NCBI RefSeq assembly: GCF_016863315.1
Contig: NZ_BOOQ01000048.1
Span: 1 to 64,000, forward strand
DNA: 64,000 nucleotides
From: Planotetraspora silvatica
GTDB lineage: Bacteria > Actinomycetota > Actinomycetes > Streptosporangiales > Streptosporangiaceae
Reading direction: 5' to 3'
The first letter of the stretch is position 1; each line of letters opens with the position of its first letter. The notes beneath the pieces are model-generated. The model did no database searches and was not told the origin of the DNA. It was given only the letters and a program-made list of their open reading frames with translations. Made by a program: the position numbers and the translations under genes. Shown one piece after another: positions 1-8,368 of the stretch.

Positions 1-1
1 G

Positions 2-88
2 CTAGTCGAGGCGAGGCCGGTCGGCCCCGACGGCATTGTGATCTTGACCTATCAGCCGTCGGACAAGAGGCAACAGGCCGCAGCGTAG
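2..88 (+). CDS. C-terminal fragment of a CDS entering from upstream
   Basis: An open frame runs from the window edge to a TAG at 86-88 and encodes about 28 residues ending in ILTYQPSDKRQQAAA. The codons are GC-rich at the third position, as expected for a real actinobacterial 3' end. The following gene is on the same strand after about 130 bases. No domain can be recognised from so short a tail, so the product is unknown; it could also be a chance frame. Confidence 0.35.
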   Translation, partial: LVEARPVGPDGIVILTYQPSDKRQQAAA

Positions 89-218
89 GTCGCGTCACCG
101 GTTGACCACGTCTCCCTTCGCGGAGGGCACTTCTCTGCCAGGCCCCCACGCGGACGCATGATCACCGATGGCGCTCATCGTCCACCAACCGAATGACATC
201 GCAGAAATGAGGATCCAC

Positions 219-1001
219 ATGCAGAAGGCGACATCGGCCGACGGCACCACCATCGCCTACGACCAGGTCGGGAGCGGCCCGTCTGTCATCCTCGTCGGCG
301 GCGGCTTCGCCGAACGGACAGACCCGATCTTCGCTGCCCTGGCCCACGCGCTGGCACCACATTTCACCGTGTTCAACTACGACCGGCGGGGCAGGGGTGA
401 CAGTGGCAACACCGCGCCATACGAGGTCCGGCGCGAGATCGAGGACCTCGCCGCCCTTATCAAGGCGGCTGGAGGGCAGGCGATGGTTTTCGGCGGCTCC
501 TCCGGCGGCGCCCTCGCCCTGGAGGCGGCCGCCGAGGGACTGGCGATCACCAGGCTGGCGGTGTTCGAGCCTCCCTACGTCACCGACGGCAACCGCCCCG
601 CGCTACCGAGCGAGAAGGAGATCAGCTCGCTGGTGGAGGCGGGCCGCCGAGGCGACGCGGTCGAGCTGTTCATGATCAAGGGTGCCGACGTTCCCGCCGA
701 GATGGTCGGGCAGATGAAGACGCAGCCGTTCTGGGCAGGAATGGAGGCGGTGGCGCACACCCTCGCCTACGAAGCGGCCATCATCGGCCCAGGGACTGTC
801 CCCGCCGAGCGGTTCGCTTCCGTCAACACCCCCACCCTGGTGCTGGCAGGTTCCCAGAGCCCGGCCCGTATGCGTGACGCGGCACAAGTGGTCGCCGACG
901 TTCTCCCTAACGCCCGGCTTCAGCCTCTGGAAGGCCAGGCGCACGGACAGGTGGACCCGGAGAGCCTTGCCTCCGCGCTTGCAACCTTCTACGCAGCCTG
1001 A
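219..1001 (+). CDS. alpha/beta hydrolase
   Basis: A 260-residue single-domain alpha/beta hydrolase. The order of motifs is typical: VGGGF oxyanion-hole loop near residue 28, YDRRGRGDSG after strand 4, the nucleophile elbow GGSSGG near residue 95, a LVLAGSQSP strand that would carry the acid, and a late GQAHGQ histidine. I chose the ATG at 219 because AGGA lies about six bases upstream and the fold starts immediately (MQKATSADGTTIAY); an in-frame ATG at 168 would add 17 unconvincing residues. Substrate unknown: the family covers esterases, lactonases and haloperoxidase-like enzymes. It stands alone and is followed by an insertion-sequence-like repeat remnant. Confidence 0.85.
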   Translation: MQKATSADGTTIAYDQVGSGPSVILVGGGFAERTDPIFAALAHALAPHFTVFNYDRRGRGDSGNTAPYEVRREIEDLAALIKAAGGQAMVFGGSSGGALALEAAAEGLAITRLAVFEPPYVTDGNRPALPSEKEISSLVEAGRRGDAVELFMIKGADVPAEMVGQMKTQPFWAGMEAVAHTLAYEAAIIGPGTVPAERFASVNTPTLVLAGSQSPARMRDAAQVVADVLPNARLQPLEGQAHGQVDPESLASALATFYAA

Positions 1002-1061
1002 CGCCAGGTACCGACCTCGACGCCCGCAAACGACCCCTACGAAAAGACCGAACACGGCACC

Positions 1062-1107
1062 TGTCAAGCATGTCCTGGGACTGCACTGTCAAGCATGTCC
1101 CGGGACA
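1062..1107. repeat. two direct repeats resembling an IS481-type terminus
   Basis: The motif TGTCAAGCATGTCC occurs at 1062 and again at 1087 (period 25 bp), each followed by T/C-GGGAC. Such paired TGTCAAxCATGTCC repeats are, as I recall, common at the ends of actinobacterial IS481-like elements. No transposase is next to it, so this would be a solitary remnant. The rest of the 1002-1172 gap shows nothing I recognise. Confidence 0.4.
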
Positions 1108-1172
1108 GGACATCAGCGTCAGCGTCTGTGCTGCCGAATTGTGCTTATAGGGACCGCGAGGCAGAGCACCGA

Positions 1173-1523
1173 CTACTCCTCAAGGACCCGCCATTCACCC
1201 GCCCACCAGCCTTCCCCGCTGGTGTCCCGCACAGCCGACACGATGATGTCATCGACTATCTCGATGACGACCAAATCCCACGGCTCCTCGAAACCGTGAG
1301 CATGGCAATGTGGGCAACCCTCTAGAACGCCCTGGGCCGCCACGCGATGATGTCCGCGTTCGCCCTCTACATCCCACGTGTAGTCCCAATTCACCCTCTG
1401 GCCTACCTTGTACTCTTCAAGGTCGAGAGCGCCGAACTTGAACTGCGCTTTCCATGTCCCGGACTCCCCGCACTCCGGACAGACAAGCGGTTCGGGCATT
1501 CTTAACACGCTGAACATTCCCAT
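1173..1523 (-). CDS. zinc-ribbon protein of unknown function
   Basis: About 116 residues with two CxxC knuckles: CPEC near residue 16 and CPHC about 60 residues later, suggesting one structural zinc ribbon. The stretch between them is rich in aromatic and charged residues (KVGQRVNWDYTWDVEGERG), and the C-terminal half (EEPWDLVVIEIVDDIIV) predicts a strand-rich fold. Three in-frame ATGs (1523, 1517, 1499) are possible starts and none has a strong ribosome site; a longer upstream extension reads like noise. I do not recognise the family. Convergent with the preceding hydrolase. Confidence 0.6.
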   Translation of the reverse strand: MGMFSVLRMPEPLVCPECGESGTWKAQFKFGALDLEEYKVGQRVNWDYTWDVEGERGHHRVAAQGVLEGCPHCHAHGFEEPWDLVVIEIVDDIIVSAVRDTSGEGWWAGEWRVLEE

Positions 1524-1624
1524 AAGCACCGATAGTCCACGCCAGAGCGTTGGCCGGCCAACCCCATGTCCACCTGTTCCGACTCGTCCAGCAGAAGGCA
1601 CCACGCCGCAAGATCGCGTCGCGC

Positions 1625-2218
1625 TTACGTCAGATGTCTTGCCTTCCGGACGAGCACCCAGGGCAGTTGGCCGAACGGCTTGTAGGAGCTGAGCGCGACG
1701 GTCACGATCAGCACGCCGCACGCACCTCCGGAGTCCTTGACCAGCGCGAACGGGTCAGCGAGAGCTCGACCGGCGAGCGCCGTGGCGGCAGCGTCTTCGA
1801 GGGTGGGCACAAGCACGAACAGGGCCAGGATGGTGCCGCCGGTGGTGAGCAGGAACTTGAGGAGCACCCACCAGTGGCGCAGCACCCCCCACGGAGTGAG
1901 CAGGCCCAGCGCAAGGCCGGTGGCGAGGGAGAGCAGCGCCAGGGGAATGATGAGCGCCAGGCCCAGCAGGTGCGCCGCCGGATAGATGCTCACAGGGTCG
2001 GCTCCCTGCCACCCGGCGATGACGAGAGCGAGGATGGCGGAGTCCGCACCCAGCAGCCCCACCGAACTGATCACATGCAAGGTGCGCAGGGCCTTGCGCC
2101 ACGGCGGGGACAGCAGAGTCCCGGGCCGCCCGCGGAGCTGCCGCGCTCCGACCGTCCCGCGCGCGTCAGGCGGCCTCGGCCTGCCGTGAGATGCCTGCGC
2201 GCCTTGTCCCCTGTCCAC
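1625..2218 (-). CDS. four-helix integral membrane protein (DUF2269-like?)
   Basis: Encodes 197 residues from a GTG at 2218 that is preceded at ideal distance by GAGGGAG. After a polar N-terminus of about 45 residues come ALRTLHVISSVGLLG and four hydrophobic segments, with LRHWWVLLKFLLTT between helices 3 and 4; the C-terminus is basic. The pattern (short conserved LHVISSVG in helix 1, four helices) resembles the DUF2269-type membrane proteins of actinomycetes, but I am unsure of the family. It lies downstream of the carboxylesterase on the same strand with a 94-bp gap, so co-transcription is possible. Confidence 0.6.
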   Translation of the reverse strand: MDRGQGAQASHGRPRPPDARGTVGARQLRGRPGTLLSPPWRKALRTLHVISSVGLLGADSAILALVIAGWQGADPVSIYPAAHLLGLALIIPLALLSLATGLALGLLTPWGVLRHWWVLLKFLLTTGGTILALFVLVPTLEDAAATALAGRALADPFALVKDSGGACGVLIVTVALSSYKPFGQLPWVLVRKARHLT

Positions 2219-2312
2219 TGGAACTCCCTCTGAGTTGATTGCCGGATTCGCTGGGCCACGCCCGGCCGACCGAACCGTCAGCCGGGCGTGCCGTTGGGGG
2301 GGAGGTGACGGT

Positions 2313-3893
2313 TCAGTTGCCGTTCCAGAAGGCGCAGTCATGCTCGGTGGCGAGGTCCACCGGCCGGATGCCGTCCGGCCCGGAAGCGAGCGAGAGCGTG
2401 GCGCCACCACCGGAGCGATAGGCCGGCCAACGCGGCAGCCCGGGACCGTTGGGGTCGCCGGTCGCGGCGAAGCGCGTCCAGTAGGCGATCATGCCGCGTG
2501 ACAGCTCCTGCTTCGCAGGGGTGGTGGGCGGCGTGCCTGGGCCGTCCAGGAGGTAGGGCACGTCGGTGCCGTGCGCAGCGCCGAGCGGGAGGCCGACGAT
2601 CTCCTGCCCAGAGTCTTCGGCGAACTCGAATTCGTATACCGGCATATGGCGGGCCGCCGCCTCGGCGGCCGGAAGCTGGGAGCAGGCGCCGAGCTTACGG
2701 CCCCAGTCGCTCAGGACGGTGGCCAGCGCCAGACTGGGCGTGGCGAAGCGGCCGAGCGGATAGCGATCGAGCACGGCTCTGGCGTCGTCGCCCATGAGGT
2801 CGACGAGGATCTGCGGGTACTGCTGCGCCGTTACGGGCAGACCCTGTGCGTCGAACTGCACGGCGACGAAGGGACGCATTTCATCATGGGTGCCGCCCTG
2901 GATCAGCGGCACCCGCGCGGTGCGCGCGCGGCGCAGCGCGTCAAGGGGCTGCAGCGGAAGCGCGGGCGTGCCCGCGGTGAAGATCCAGGGCATGTCGCCG
3001 ATGCGGGCGGTCGCGGTGAAGACCCGGTCGGAGCCGATGGGCAGCAGATCCATCACGGGCTTTGCCCGCAGGCAGGACAGCACCTGCGTCGTACACCCGA
3101 GGTCGGAGGCGATCTTCGTGGCCCGTGCCCGGGCCTCCTTGAGGGTGACGAAATCATTGCCGCAGGGACCGCTCTGCACGATCGCCTTCTGGAACAGCCC
3201 TCGTGAGCCCGGCGCTTCGAGATGGGCGCACACGCTGAAGCCGCCGGCCGACTCGCCGAAGATCGTGACGTTGGCGGGGTCACCGCCGAAGGCCGTGATG
3301 TTGCTCTTCACCCAGCGCAGCGCGGCCTGCTGGTCCGCAAGCGCGTAGTTGCCCGCGTACGGGTCACGCAGGTCGGGATGGGCCAGATAGCCCAGAGCTC
3401 CCAGCCGGTAGTTGAGGGCCACCGTGATGACCTTCCCCTGCGTGGTCAGTCGGGTCGGGTCGTAGTCGCTGCCCGCGCCCTGCACGAACCCTCCGCCGTG
3501 GATCCAGACCATGACGGGAAGCGGCCCGGAGGAGCGCGCAGCGGGGGTGGTGACGTTGAGGAAGAGGCAGTTCTCGTTACCGACCACCTTGGGTGGCTGG
3601 CCGGGGGTGCTGCCGTCGAGCTGGGGACAGGGGCTGCCGGGTTTGGTGGCGTCGCGCACCCCCGTCCACACCGGAGCGCGGCCCGGGGGTTGCCAGCGCC
3701 GCGCGCCGATCGGCGGCGCAGCGTAGGGGATGCCGGAGAAGGTCCGGACGTCTGAGGTGACGACACCCTCCAGGGTGCCCTCGGCGGTATGCACGGTGGC
3801 CCTTTGGGGATCACCCGACGCCTGCGCATGCGTTGTCCCTGGCAGCAAGGCTACGACGGCGGCCAAGATCAGCAATGGGAACCCTATTCGCAT
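2313..3893 (-). CDS. secreted type-B carboxylesterase
   Basis: A 526-residue carboxylesterase/lipase of the cholinesterase-like family. An N-terminal hydrophobic signal peptide (about residues 1-25, ending THAQA) implies export. The oxyanion-hole motif HGGGF is near residue 132, the serine elbow GESAGG has Ser at about 215, and the charge relay is completed by an acidic residue near GGTHDE and a histidine in GAAHGTD. Several cysteines are consistent with an extracytoplasmic enzyme. Full length for the family. Substrate cannot be told from sequence. A LacI-type half-symmetric operator overlaps the start region, suggesting repression linked to carbon or substrate supply. Confidence 0.9.
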   Translation of the reverse strand: MRIGFPLLILAAVVALLPGTTHAQASGDPQRATVHTAEGTLEGVVTSDVRTFSGIPYAAPPIGARRWQPPGRAPVWTGVRDATKPGSPCPQLDGSTPGQPPKVVGNENCLFLNVTTPAARSSGPLPVMVWIHGGGFVQGAGSDYDPTRLTTQGKVITVALNYRLGALGYLAHPDLRDPYAGNYALADQQAALRWVKSNITAFGGDPANVTIFGESAGGFSVCAHLEAPGSRGLFQKAIVQSGPCGNDFVTLKEARARATKIASDLGCTTQVLSCLRAKPVMDLLPIGSDRVFTATARIGDMPWIFTAGTPALPLQPLDALRRARTARVPLIQGGTHDEMRPFVAVQFDAQGLPVTAQQYPQILVDLMGDDARAVLDRYPLGRFATPSLALATVLSDWGRKLGACSQLPAAEAAARHMPVYEFEFAEDSGQEIVGLPLGAAHGTDVPYLLDGPGTPPTTPAKQELSRGMIAYWTRFAATGDPNGPGLPRWPAYRSGGGATLSLASGPDGIRPVDLATEHDCAFWNGN

Positions 3894-3910
3894 GGAGAAA
3901 GCGTTTCAAT
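3894..3910. promoter_or_regulatory. LacI-family-like operator at the esterase start
   Basis: The near-perfect palindrome GAAAGCGTTTC at 3897-3907 lies immediately upstream of the esterase ATG. GAAANCGNTTTC-type sites are typical of LacI-family repressors. No LacI gene is in the window. Confidence 0.4.
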
Positions 3911-4143
3911 CCTCCCGCTGTTTCACGTCGTCTCACTGATGTCCCCGCGACTACACCCCCCGTCGTACGGGTCGGCCGGAGCGAACCGACCCACTTCATC
4001 GTCGCGCCATTAGCCATGGTGACGAGCACCATGATCGTCGTGCCGTTAACCCCGGTAAGACAAGGGCACTCACGGTCATTAACGACCGGCCCCAGCCGCA
4101 GGCCAGCGCCCTCCACAAGGCATGTTCTCTGCAATGGCGCTTT

Positions 4144-4235
4144 CAGCGCGGGTTCGATTCCCGTCACCCGCTCCAACAGCAAAGGCCTAGGTCAGAGGAT
4201 GTTTCCCGACCCGGGCCTTGATTGTTTTCTGGGTG
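4144..4235 (+). other. tRNA-Gly 3'-end remnant plus terminator (left att-like copy)
   Basis: Bases 4144-4175 are the T-arm and 3' acceptor strand of a tRNA-Gly (GGGTTCGATTCCC T-arm, CACCCGC, then TCCA), but the 5' two thirds of the tRNA is absent. It is followed by a hairpin (AAGGCCTAGGTC at 4182-4193 with GACCCGGGCCTT at 4208-4219) and a T-rich tail, i.e. the normal tRNA terminator. A diverged copy of the same block lies at 13139-13228, which makes the pair look like attachment-site duplicates. The rest of the 3894-4293 gap has no gene that I can support. Confidence 0.7.
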
Positions 4236-4293
4236 ATTTATCTTCACGGGCTCCCCCGAAAGCCGGCGCCATTCGGACGTGAGGGTGCGCGGT

Positions 4294-5181
4294 TCAGACG
4301 ACGAGGGTGCCGATGTCGGCGGCGACTCGGGCGAGGGCCCGGATGCGCTCGTTCTCGGTCTCGGTGCGCCACACCAGGGCATATGGCAGGGCGTCGATGT
4401 CGCTGACGGGCAGATAGGCGATGTCGGGCCGGTTCCAATAGCGCGTCATGTGGGCGGGGAAGAGGTTGACGAGCTCCCCGGTGCTGGTCAGGGTGAAAAT
4501 CTCCTCCGTATTGCGTACCAACGGGCCGCGTTCGATAGGGCGGCCCTTTCGGGTGTAGAACGGGCAGAAGCTGTCGGCCCAGTAGTCCGGTATCGACGGG
4601 CCGTCGCTGTGCTGGAAGTCGGCGAGCATCTCCAGCGAGACGGAGGTGCGCCGGGTGAGTTCGTGGTCGGCGGCCACGGCCACCACCCGCGGGTCGGCGA
4701 ACAAGACCGGGCCCACCGTCAGGTCGGGTTCTTCGACCGGCAGCCAACAGATCAGGATGTCGAGGTCGCCGCGGCGCAACCCGGCGAACGAGTCGACGAA
4801 GGGGGCGTGCTGGATCTGCAGCTTCCACTGCGGGTGGCGGGCGCGGAAGGTCTCCCAGTAGGGACGCAGCTCGTGGGCGTTGAGGGGGATCATGCCGACG
4901 CGCAGCACGGCGGTGACGCCCTGGGCGGCCAGCTTGGCACGGCGCATGCCGTCCTGCAGCCCGGAGTAGACGGGCGAGAGATCGTCGCGGAGCTGCCGGC
5001 CGAGCGGGGTCAACCGGACCGTGCGGCTGGTGCGCTCGAACAGCTGGCCGCCGATCTGGCGTTCCTGTTTCTTGACGGCCTGGGTGATGCGGGCGGTGGT
5101 CACGCGCAGCCGTTCGGCGGTCCGCCCGAAATGCAGCTCTTCGGCCAGGGTCAGGAAGATCTCGATGTCGCGAAGTTCCAC
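4294..5181 (-). CDS. LysR-family transcriptional regulator
   Basis: 295 residues. The N-terminal winged helix-turn-helix is clear (DIEIFLTLAEELHFGRTAERL, residues 4-24), followed by QAVKKQERQIGGQLFERTSR and a linker helix, and a periplasmic-binding-like effector domain from about residue 90 (VLRVGMIPLN). Close in style to the LysR at 47186-48166 in this window, sharing EELHFGRTAERL, so they belong to one subfamily. No obvious divergent target gene: upstream is the end of the sigma-factor gene. The start at 5181 gives the exact family N-terminus. Confidence 0.88.
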   Translation of the reverse strand: MELRDIEIFLTLAEELHFGRTAERLRVTTARITQAVKKQERQIGGQLFERTSRTVRLTPLGRQLRDDLSPVYSGLQDGMRRAKLAAQGVTAVLRVGMIPLNAHELRPYWETFRARHPQWKLQIQHAPFVDSFAGLRRGDLDILICWLPVEEPDLTVGPVLFADPRVVAVAADHELTRRTSVSLEMLADFQHSDGPSIPDYWADSFCPFYTRKGRPIERGPLVRNTEEIFTLTSTGELVNLFPAHMTRYWNRPDIAYLPVSDIDALPYALVWRTETENERIRALARVAADIGTLVV

Positions 5182-5411
5182 GACTCCCTCTCGCGTTAAC
5201 TCGGGGGGTTAGTACGGCCCTGCGCAAGTTGCTGTTGTTTCGGGGTGTTCGTCACGTTGATCCTAGTCACCGGCCCGAGTCGGGCCACTTCTGCAGTGAC
5301 GACATGACACCTTCGATGGGCAAACCTGGCGGCCCCGGCGACGAGGTCATCTGTGATCGACAGGCTATTAGCGGGCCAGCGCTCGAATCCCGGCCGGCCG
5401 CGTTGAAGAAG

Positions 5412-6638
5412 TCAGCTCAGCGCGGCCGCCTTGCGCAACAGCACGGAGCGTTCGCGCTGGTTGGCGCACAGCCGGGCCGCCAGCTCCAGCTCGGCGCGCG
5501 CCTCCGGTCGCCGTCCGAGGCGGGCCAGCAGCTCACCGCGTACGGTCGGGACCAGATGCGAACCGGGGAGCCGGTCCAAGGCGATCAGCTCGTCCACGAT
5601 GGCCAGGGCTTGCGCCGGACCTGAGGCCATGGCCACGGCGACGGCCCGGTTGAGTTCGACCACCGGCGAGGGTGCGACTCGGCCGAGTGCCTCGTAGAGC
5701 ACCACGATTCGGTCCCAGTCGGTTGCCTCGACGGAAGGACCCGACGCGTGGGCGGCGGCGATCGCGGCCTGCAGGCCGTAGGGGCCGAGCCCGCGAGTCG
5801 ATGCCTTGGCCAGCGCGGCCAGCCCACGGCGGATCGCCGAGAAGTCCCACCGCCGCCGGTCCTGGTCCGCCAGCAGGATCGGCGAGCCGTCCGGGCCGGT
5901 CCGGGCCGGGAAGCGCGCGGCCGTCAGCTCGCACAGCGCGAGCAGGCCGTGCACGTCGGGCTCGTCCGGTTGCAGCGCGGCCAGTGTGCGGGCCAGCCGG
6001 ATCGCCTCGTACGCGACGTCGGGGCGTAGCAGCCGGTCGCCCGACGTGGCCGTCGACCCCTCGGTGAAGATCACGTAGATGACGCTGAGCACGCCGCCCA
6101 GCCGTTCCCGGCGGTCGGCGGCCGGCGGCAGCTCGAACGGAACCCCGGCCGCCGCGATCGTCTTCTTCGCCCGGGTGATGCGGGCCTGCACGGTCGGCAC
6201 GGGTACGAGGAACGCGCGGGCGATCTGTTCGGTGGACAGGCCGCCGACCACGCGCAGGGTCAGCGCCACCCGGGCCTCGGGGGAGAGCACCGGGTGGCAG
6301 CTGACGAACATCAGCGCCAGGATGTCGTCGTCGATCTTGTCGGGATCGATTTCTTCGTCAACCGCCGAGTCGACCGCCACGTCGGTCGCCAGCAGGGCGT
6401 ATCGATCCTGGAGGGCGGTCCGGCGGCGGATCGCGTCGATCGCCCGCCGCCGGGCCGTGGCCATTAGCCAGCCGGCCGGATTCGCCGGAGAGGCGAGCGG
6501 CCACGACACCAGCGCCTCGGCCACCGCCTCCTGGGCGGCGTCCTCGGCCAGCCCGAAATCGCCGGTGAACCGGGTCAGCGCGGCGACGATCCGCGCCGAC
6601 TCGATCCGCCAGACGGCCTCGACGTCGGCCGTACCCAT
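5412..6638 (-). CDS. ECF sigma factor with C-terminal TPR-like extension (ECF42 type)
   Basis: 408 residues. Region 2 spans about residues 10-75 (LTRFTGDFGLAEDAAQEA and WLMATARRRAIDAIRR), and region 4 about 120-175 (LSPEARVALTLRVVGGLSTEQIARAFLVPVPTVQARITRAK). A long C-terminal extension of about 200 residues (DUF6596/TPR-like) follows. This architecture next to a DGPF/YCII protein is the hallmark of the ECF42 group, which generally lacks an anti-sigma factor and is thought to be controlled through the extension. Start at ATG 6638, 43 bp after the upstream gene's stop; the pair should be one operon. Confidence 0.88.
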   Translation of the reverse strand: MGTADVEAVWRIESARIVAALTRFTGDFGLAEDAAQEAVAEALVSWPLASPANPAGWLMATARRRAIDAIRRRTALQDRYALLATDVAVDSAVDEEIDPDKIDDDILALMFVSCHPVLSPEARVALTLRVVGGLSTEQIARAFLVPVPTVQARITRAKKTIAAAGVPFELPPAADRRERLGGVLSVIYVIFTEGSTATSGDRLLRPDVAYEAIRLARTLAALQPDEPDVHGLLALCELTAARFPARTGPDGSPILLADQDRRRWDFSAIRRGLAALAKASTRGLGPYGLQAAIAAAHASGPSVEATDWDRIVVLYEALGRVAPSPVVELNRAVAVAMASGPAQALAIVDELIALDRLPGSHLVPTVRGELLARLGRRPEARAELELAARLCANQRERSVLLRKAAALS

Positions 6639-6681
6639 CAGATCCGGCCGGTGCTCTCGCGCCCGGCCCAGTCCTTTACGG

Positions 6682-7053
6682 TCACTCGTCGACCTGCGGG
6701 ACCTCGTCGTCCCCGGGCACCCGCCGGATCTCGATCTTGGACCCGGGGGCCGCCGGGACCCGCTTGGCCCACTCGACCGCCTCCTGTTTCGAGGCGACGT
6801 CGAGCATGAAGAAGCCCCCGAACAGTTCCTTGGTCTCTCCGTACGGCCCGTCCGTGACCACCGGGGCCTCACCGCTGAAGTCGACCACGACGCCCTGGCC
6901 TGGATCGTCCAGCCCTTCCGCCGCGAGGAGAACGCCGGCCTTGACCGTCTCCTCGATGAACTGGCGGGTCTTGGCCATCATCTCGTGGATGTCGGCCATC
7001 ATGGCCGCGTTCGACTCATCGGTGCCCCGCATGATCAGCAGGTACTTCGGCAT
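6682..7053 (-). CDS. YCII/DGPF-domain protein, partner of the ECF sigma factor
   Basis: 123 residues, a YCII-related ferredoxin-like fold. It begins MPKYLLIMRGTDE and carries the diagnostic VTDGPYGETKELFGGFF motif (DGPF signature) near residue 80, then a C-terminal EIRRVP strand. GAGGA lies eight bases upstream of the ATG at 7053. It is the first gene of a two-gene operon with the ECF42-type sigma factor. DGPF proteins are consistently linked to this sigma group; a role in sensing or as a target is suspected, but the biochemical function is not established. Confidence 0.88.
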   Translation of the reverse strand: MPKYLLIMRGTDESNAAMMADIHEMMAKTRQFIEETVKAGVLLAAEGLDDPGQGVVVDFSGEAPVVTDGPYGETKELFGGFFMLDVASKQEAVEWAKRVPAAPGSKIEIRRVPGDDEVPQVDE

Positions 7054-7228
7054 CGCGTTCTCCTCATCCGGCGGGGCCGCCTCTCGACCCTCGCACCCTC
7101 ACGTCGAACGAGCGGACCGCGGATCGACACGGCCCCGGAGAAATCTCTCACCGCGACCCAGCCGAATCCGTCCGACCCGCGTTGCGCCCGTCAGACCTGG
7201 AAACGCTGATCGAGATCACTTGAACGCG

Positions 7229-7411
7229 TCACCGGTCGGGACAGAACGACAGGGCTCTGGGAACCCGGTCGCCCATCTGCATCCGGTCAACGAGTGCGAG
7301 CATGTCGGCGCGCTCGCCTGCCGTCAATGGCAGTTCCTCCTCGGAGAGCACGTCGGCCATCCGTTCGAGGGCAAGGCCCAGTTCGTTCGCGTCGATGAAC
7401 TCAGCGATCAA
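7229..7411 (-). CDS. small acidic MafI-immunity-like protein, possibly truncated
   Basis: At least 60 residues from a TTG at 7411 (IAEFIDANELGLALERMADVL, SEEELPLTAGERADMLAL), ending CPDR. The frame stays open upstream through NISGKDLN but no convincing ATG or GTG is found, so the N-terminus may have been lost. The pattern of a helix with a G/N-E-x-G-x-A-x-E motif then SEEExPLT resembles small immunity proteins of the MafI type. No polymorphic toxin gene is adjacent, so if the match is right this is an orphan immunity gene. Confidence in the family is low. Confidence 0.4.
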   Translation of the reverse strand: MIAEFIDANELGLALERMADVLSEEELPLTAGERADMLALVDRMQMGDRVPRALSFCPDR

Positions 7412-7511
7412 GTTGAGGTCCTTGCCCGAGATGTTCCGCGGCCTGAGTCTTGCGCCGTGAGATGACTGTCCTATCCGCAGAAGCCCGCGTCATGGGTGCG
7501 GGTGGTGTCGG

Positions 7512-8300
7512 TTAGAGGGTCTTGACCTGGCCGCCGTCGAGGATGAACTCGGCGCCGGTGGTATTGGCGGAGCGAGCGGAGGCGAGGAACAGCACCAGGT
7601 CGGCGACCTCGCCGGGCTCGGTGATCCGGCCGGTGCTGATCGCCATGCTCTGCGGCACAACCTCGTCGAGCGCTTGCTGGGCGGTGACTCCGGCGCCGGA
7701 GGCGACGGCGTCCGCGAAGCCGCCCGGGTCGGTCCAGAACGGGGTCCGCACCGGGCCGGGCGAGACAGCGTTGACCCGCACGCCACGCGGCGCGAACTCC
7801 TCCGACAGGGTCTTGGTCAGGTTGGCCACCGCCGCCTTCGCCGCCGAGTAGTCGACCACCATCGGGAACGGCAGCCGGGCATTGATGCTGCTGATGTTGA
7901 CGATCACCCCGCCGGTGTCCAGCAGAGCGGGCAGGGCCGCCCTGCTGGTGCGCACGGCGCTGAAGAACGTCACGTCGAAGATCCGGGCCCACTCGGCGTC
8001 GTCGACGTCGAGGAAACCCGACCGGGCACCGCCGGCGCCAACGTTGTTGACCAGCACATCCAGGCGCCCGTACGTCGAGAGCGCGGCGTCGATGAGCCGC
8101 TGCGGGACACCCGGGTCAGTGATGTCGGCCAGCACCACAGTGGCGCCACGCGCGGCCAGGGCGTCTAGTTCGGGGGTGCTCGTGCGGCTGCTCGCCACCA
8201 CGTGCGCACCCTCGTCGAGCAACGCCGCCACGGTGGCCAGGCCGATGCCCTTGCTCGCGCCGGTGACGACCGCGACCTTGCCCTGCAGTTCGAGATCCAC
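7512..8300 (-). CDS. short-chain dehydrogenase/reductase
   Basis: 262 residues, a classical SDR. The NAD(P) site TGASKGIG is near residue 14, NNVGAG near 85, the catalytic Ser in NISSINA, and the YSAAK Tyr-Lys pair near 150, followed by VNAVSPGPVRTPF and a C-terminal FILDGGQ. The start is a GTG at 8300 with GAGGAG at good spacing. A TetR gene lies directly upstream on the same strand, and a copy of the operator found before that TetR gene also sits 14 bp before this start. The enzyme is therefore probably induced by the TetR ligand; substrate unknown. Confidence 0.9.
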   Translation of the reverse strand: MDLELQGKVAVVTGASKGIGLATVAALLDEGAHVVASSRTSTPELDALAARGATVVLADITDPGVPQRLIDAALSTYGRLDVLVNNVGAGGARSGFLDVDDAEWARIFDVTFFSAVRTSRAALPALLDTGGVIVNISSINARLPFPMVVDYSAAKAAVANLTKTLSEEFAPRGVRVNAVSPGPVRTPFWTDPGGFADAVASGAGVTAQQALDEVVPQSMAISTGRITEPGEVADLVLFLASARSANTTGAEFILDGGQVKTL

Positions 8301-8313
8301 TACAACTCCTCAA

Positions 8314-8336
8314 TTGTTGACTGATCAGTTCCTAAT
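8314..8336. promoter_or_regulatory. TetR operator copy 1 (SDR promoter)
   Basis: Contains the perfect palindrome ACTGATCAGT inside TTGACTGATCAGTTCCT. On the opposite orientation it matches 8960-8982 at 21 of 23 positions by eye. It lies just upstream of the SDR start. Confidence 0.65.
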
Positions 8337-8368
8337 TCGGGCAGCAAAAATACTTCGGGTAGCAAAAG

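Noticed and set aside
4144-4175. Complete tRNA-Gly gene
   Set aside because: No D-arm, anticodon arm or 5' acceptor strand lies upstream in the expected 45 bases.
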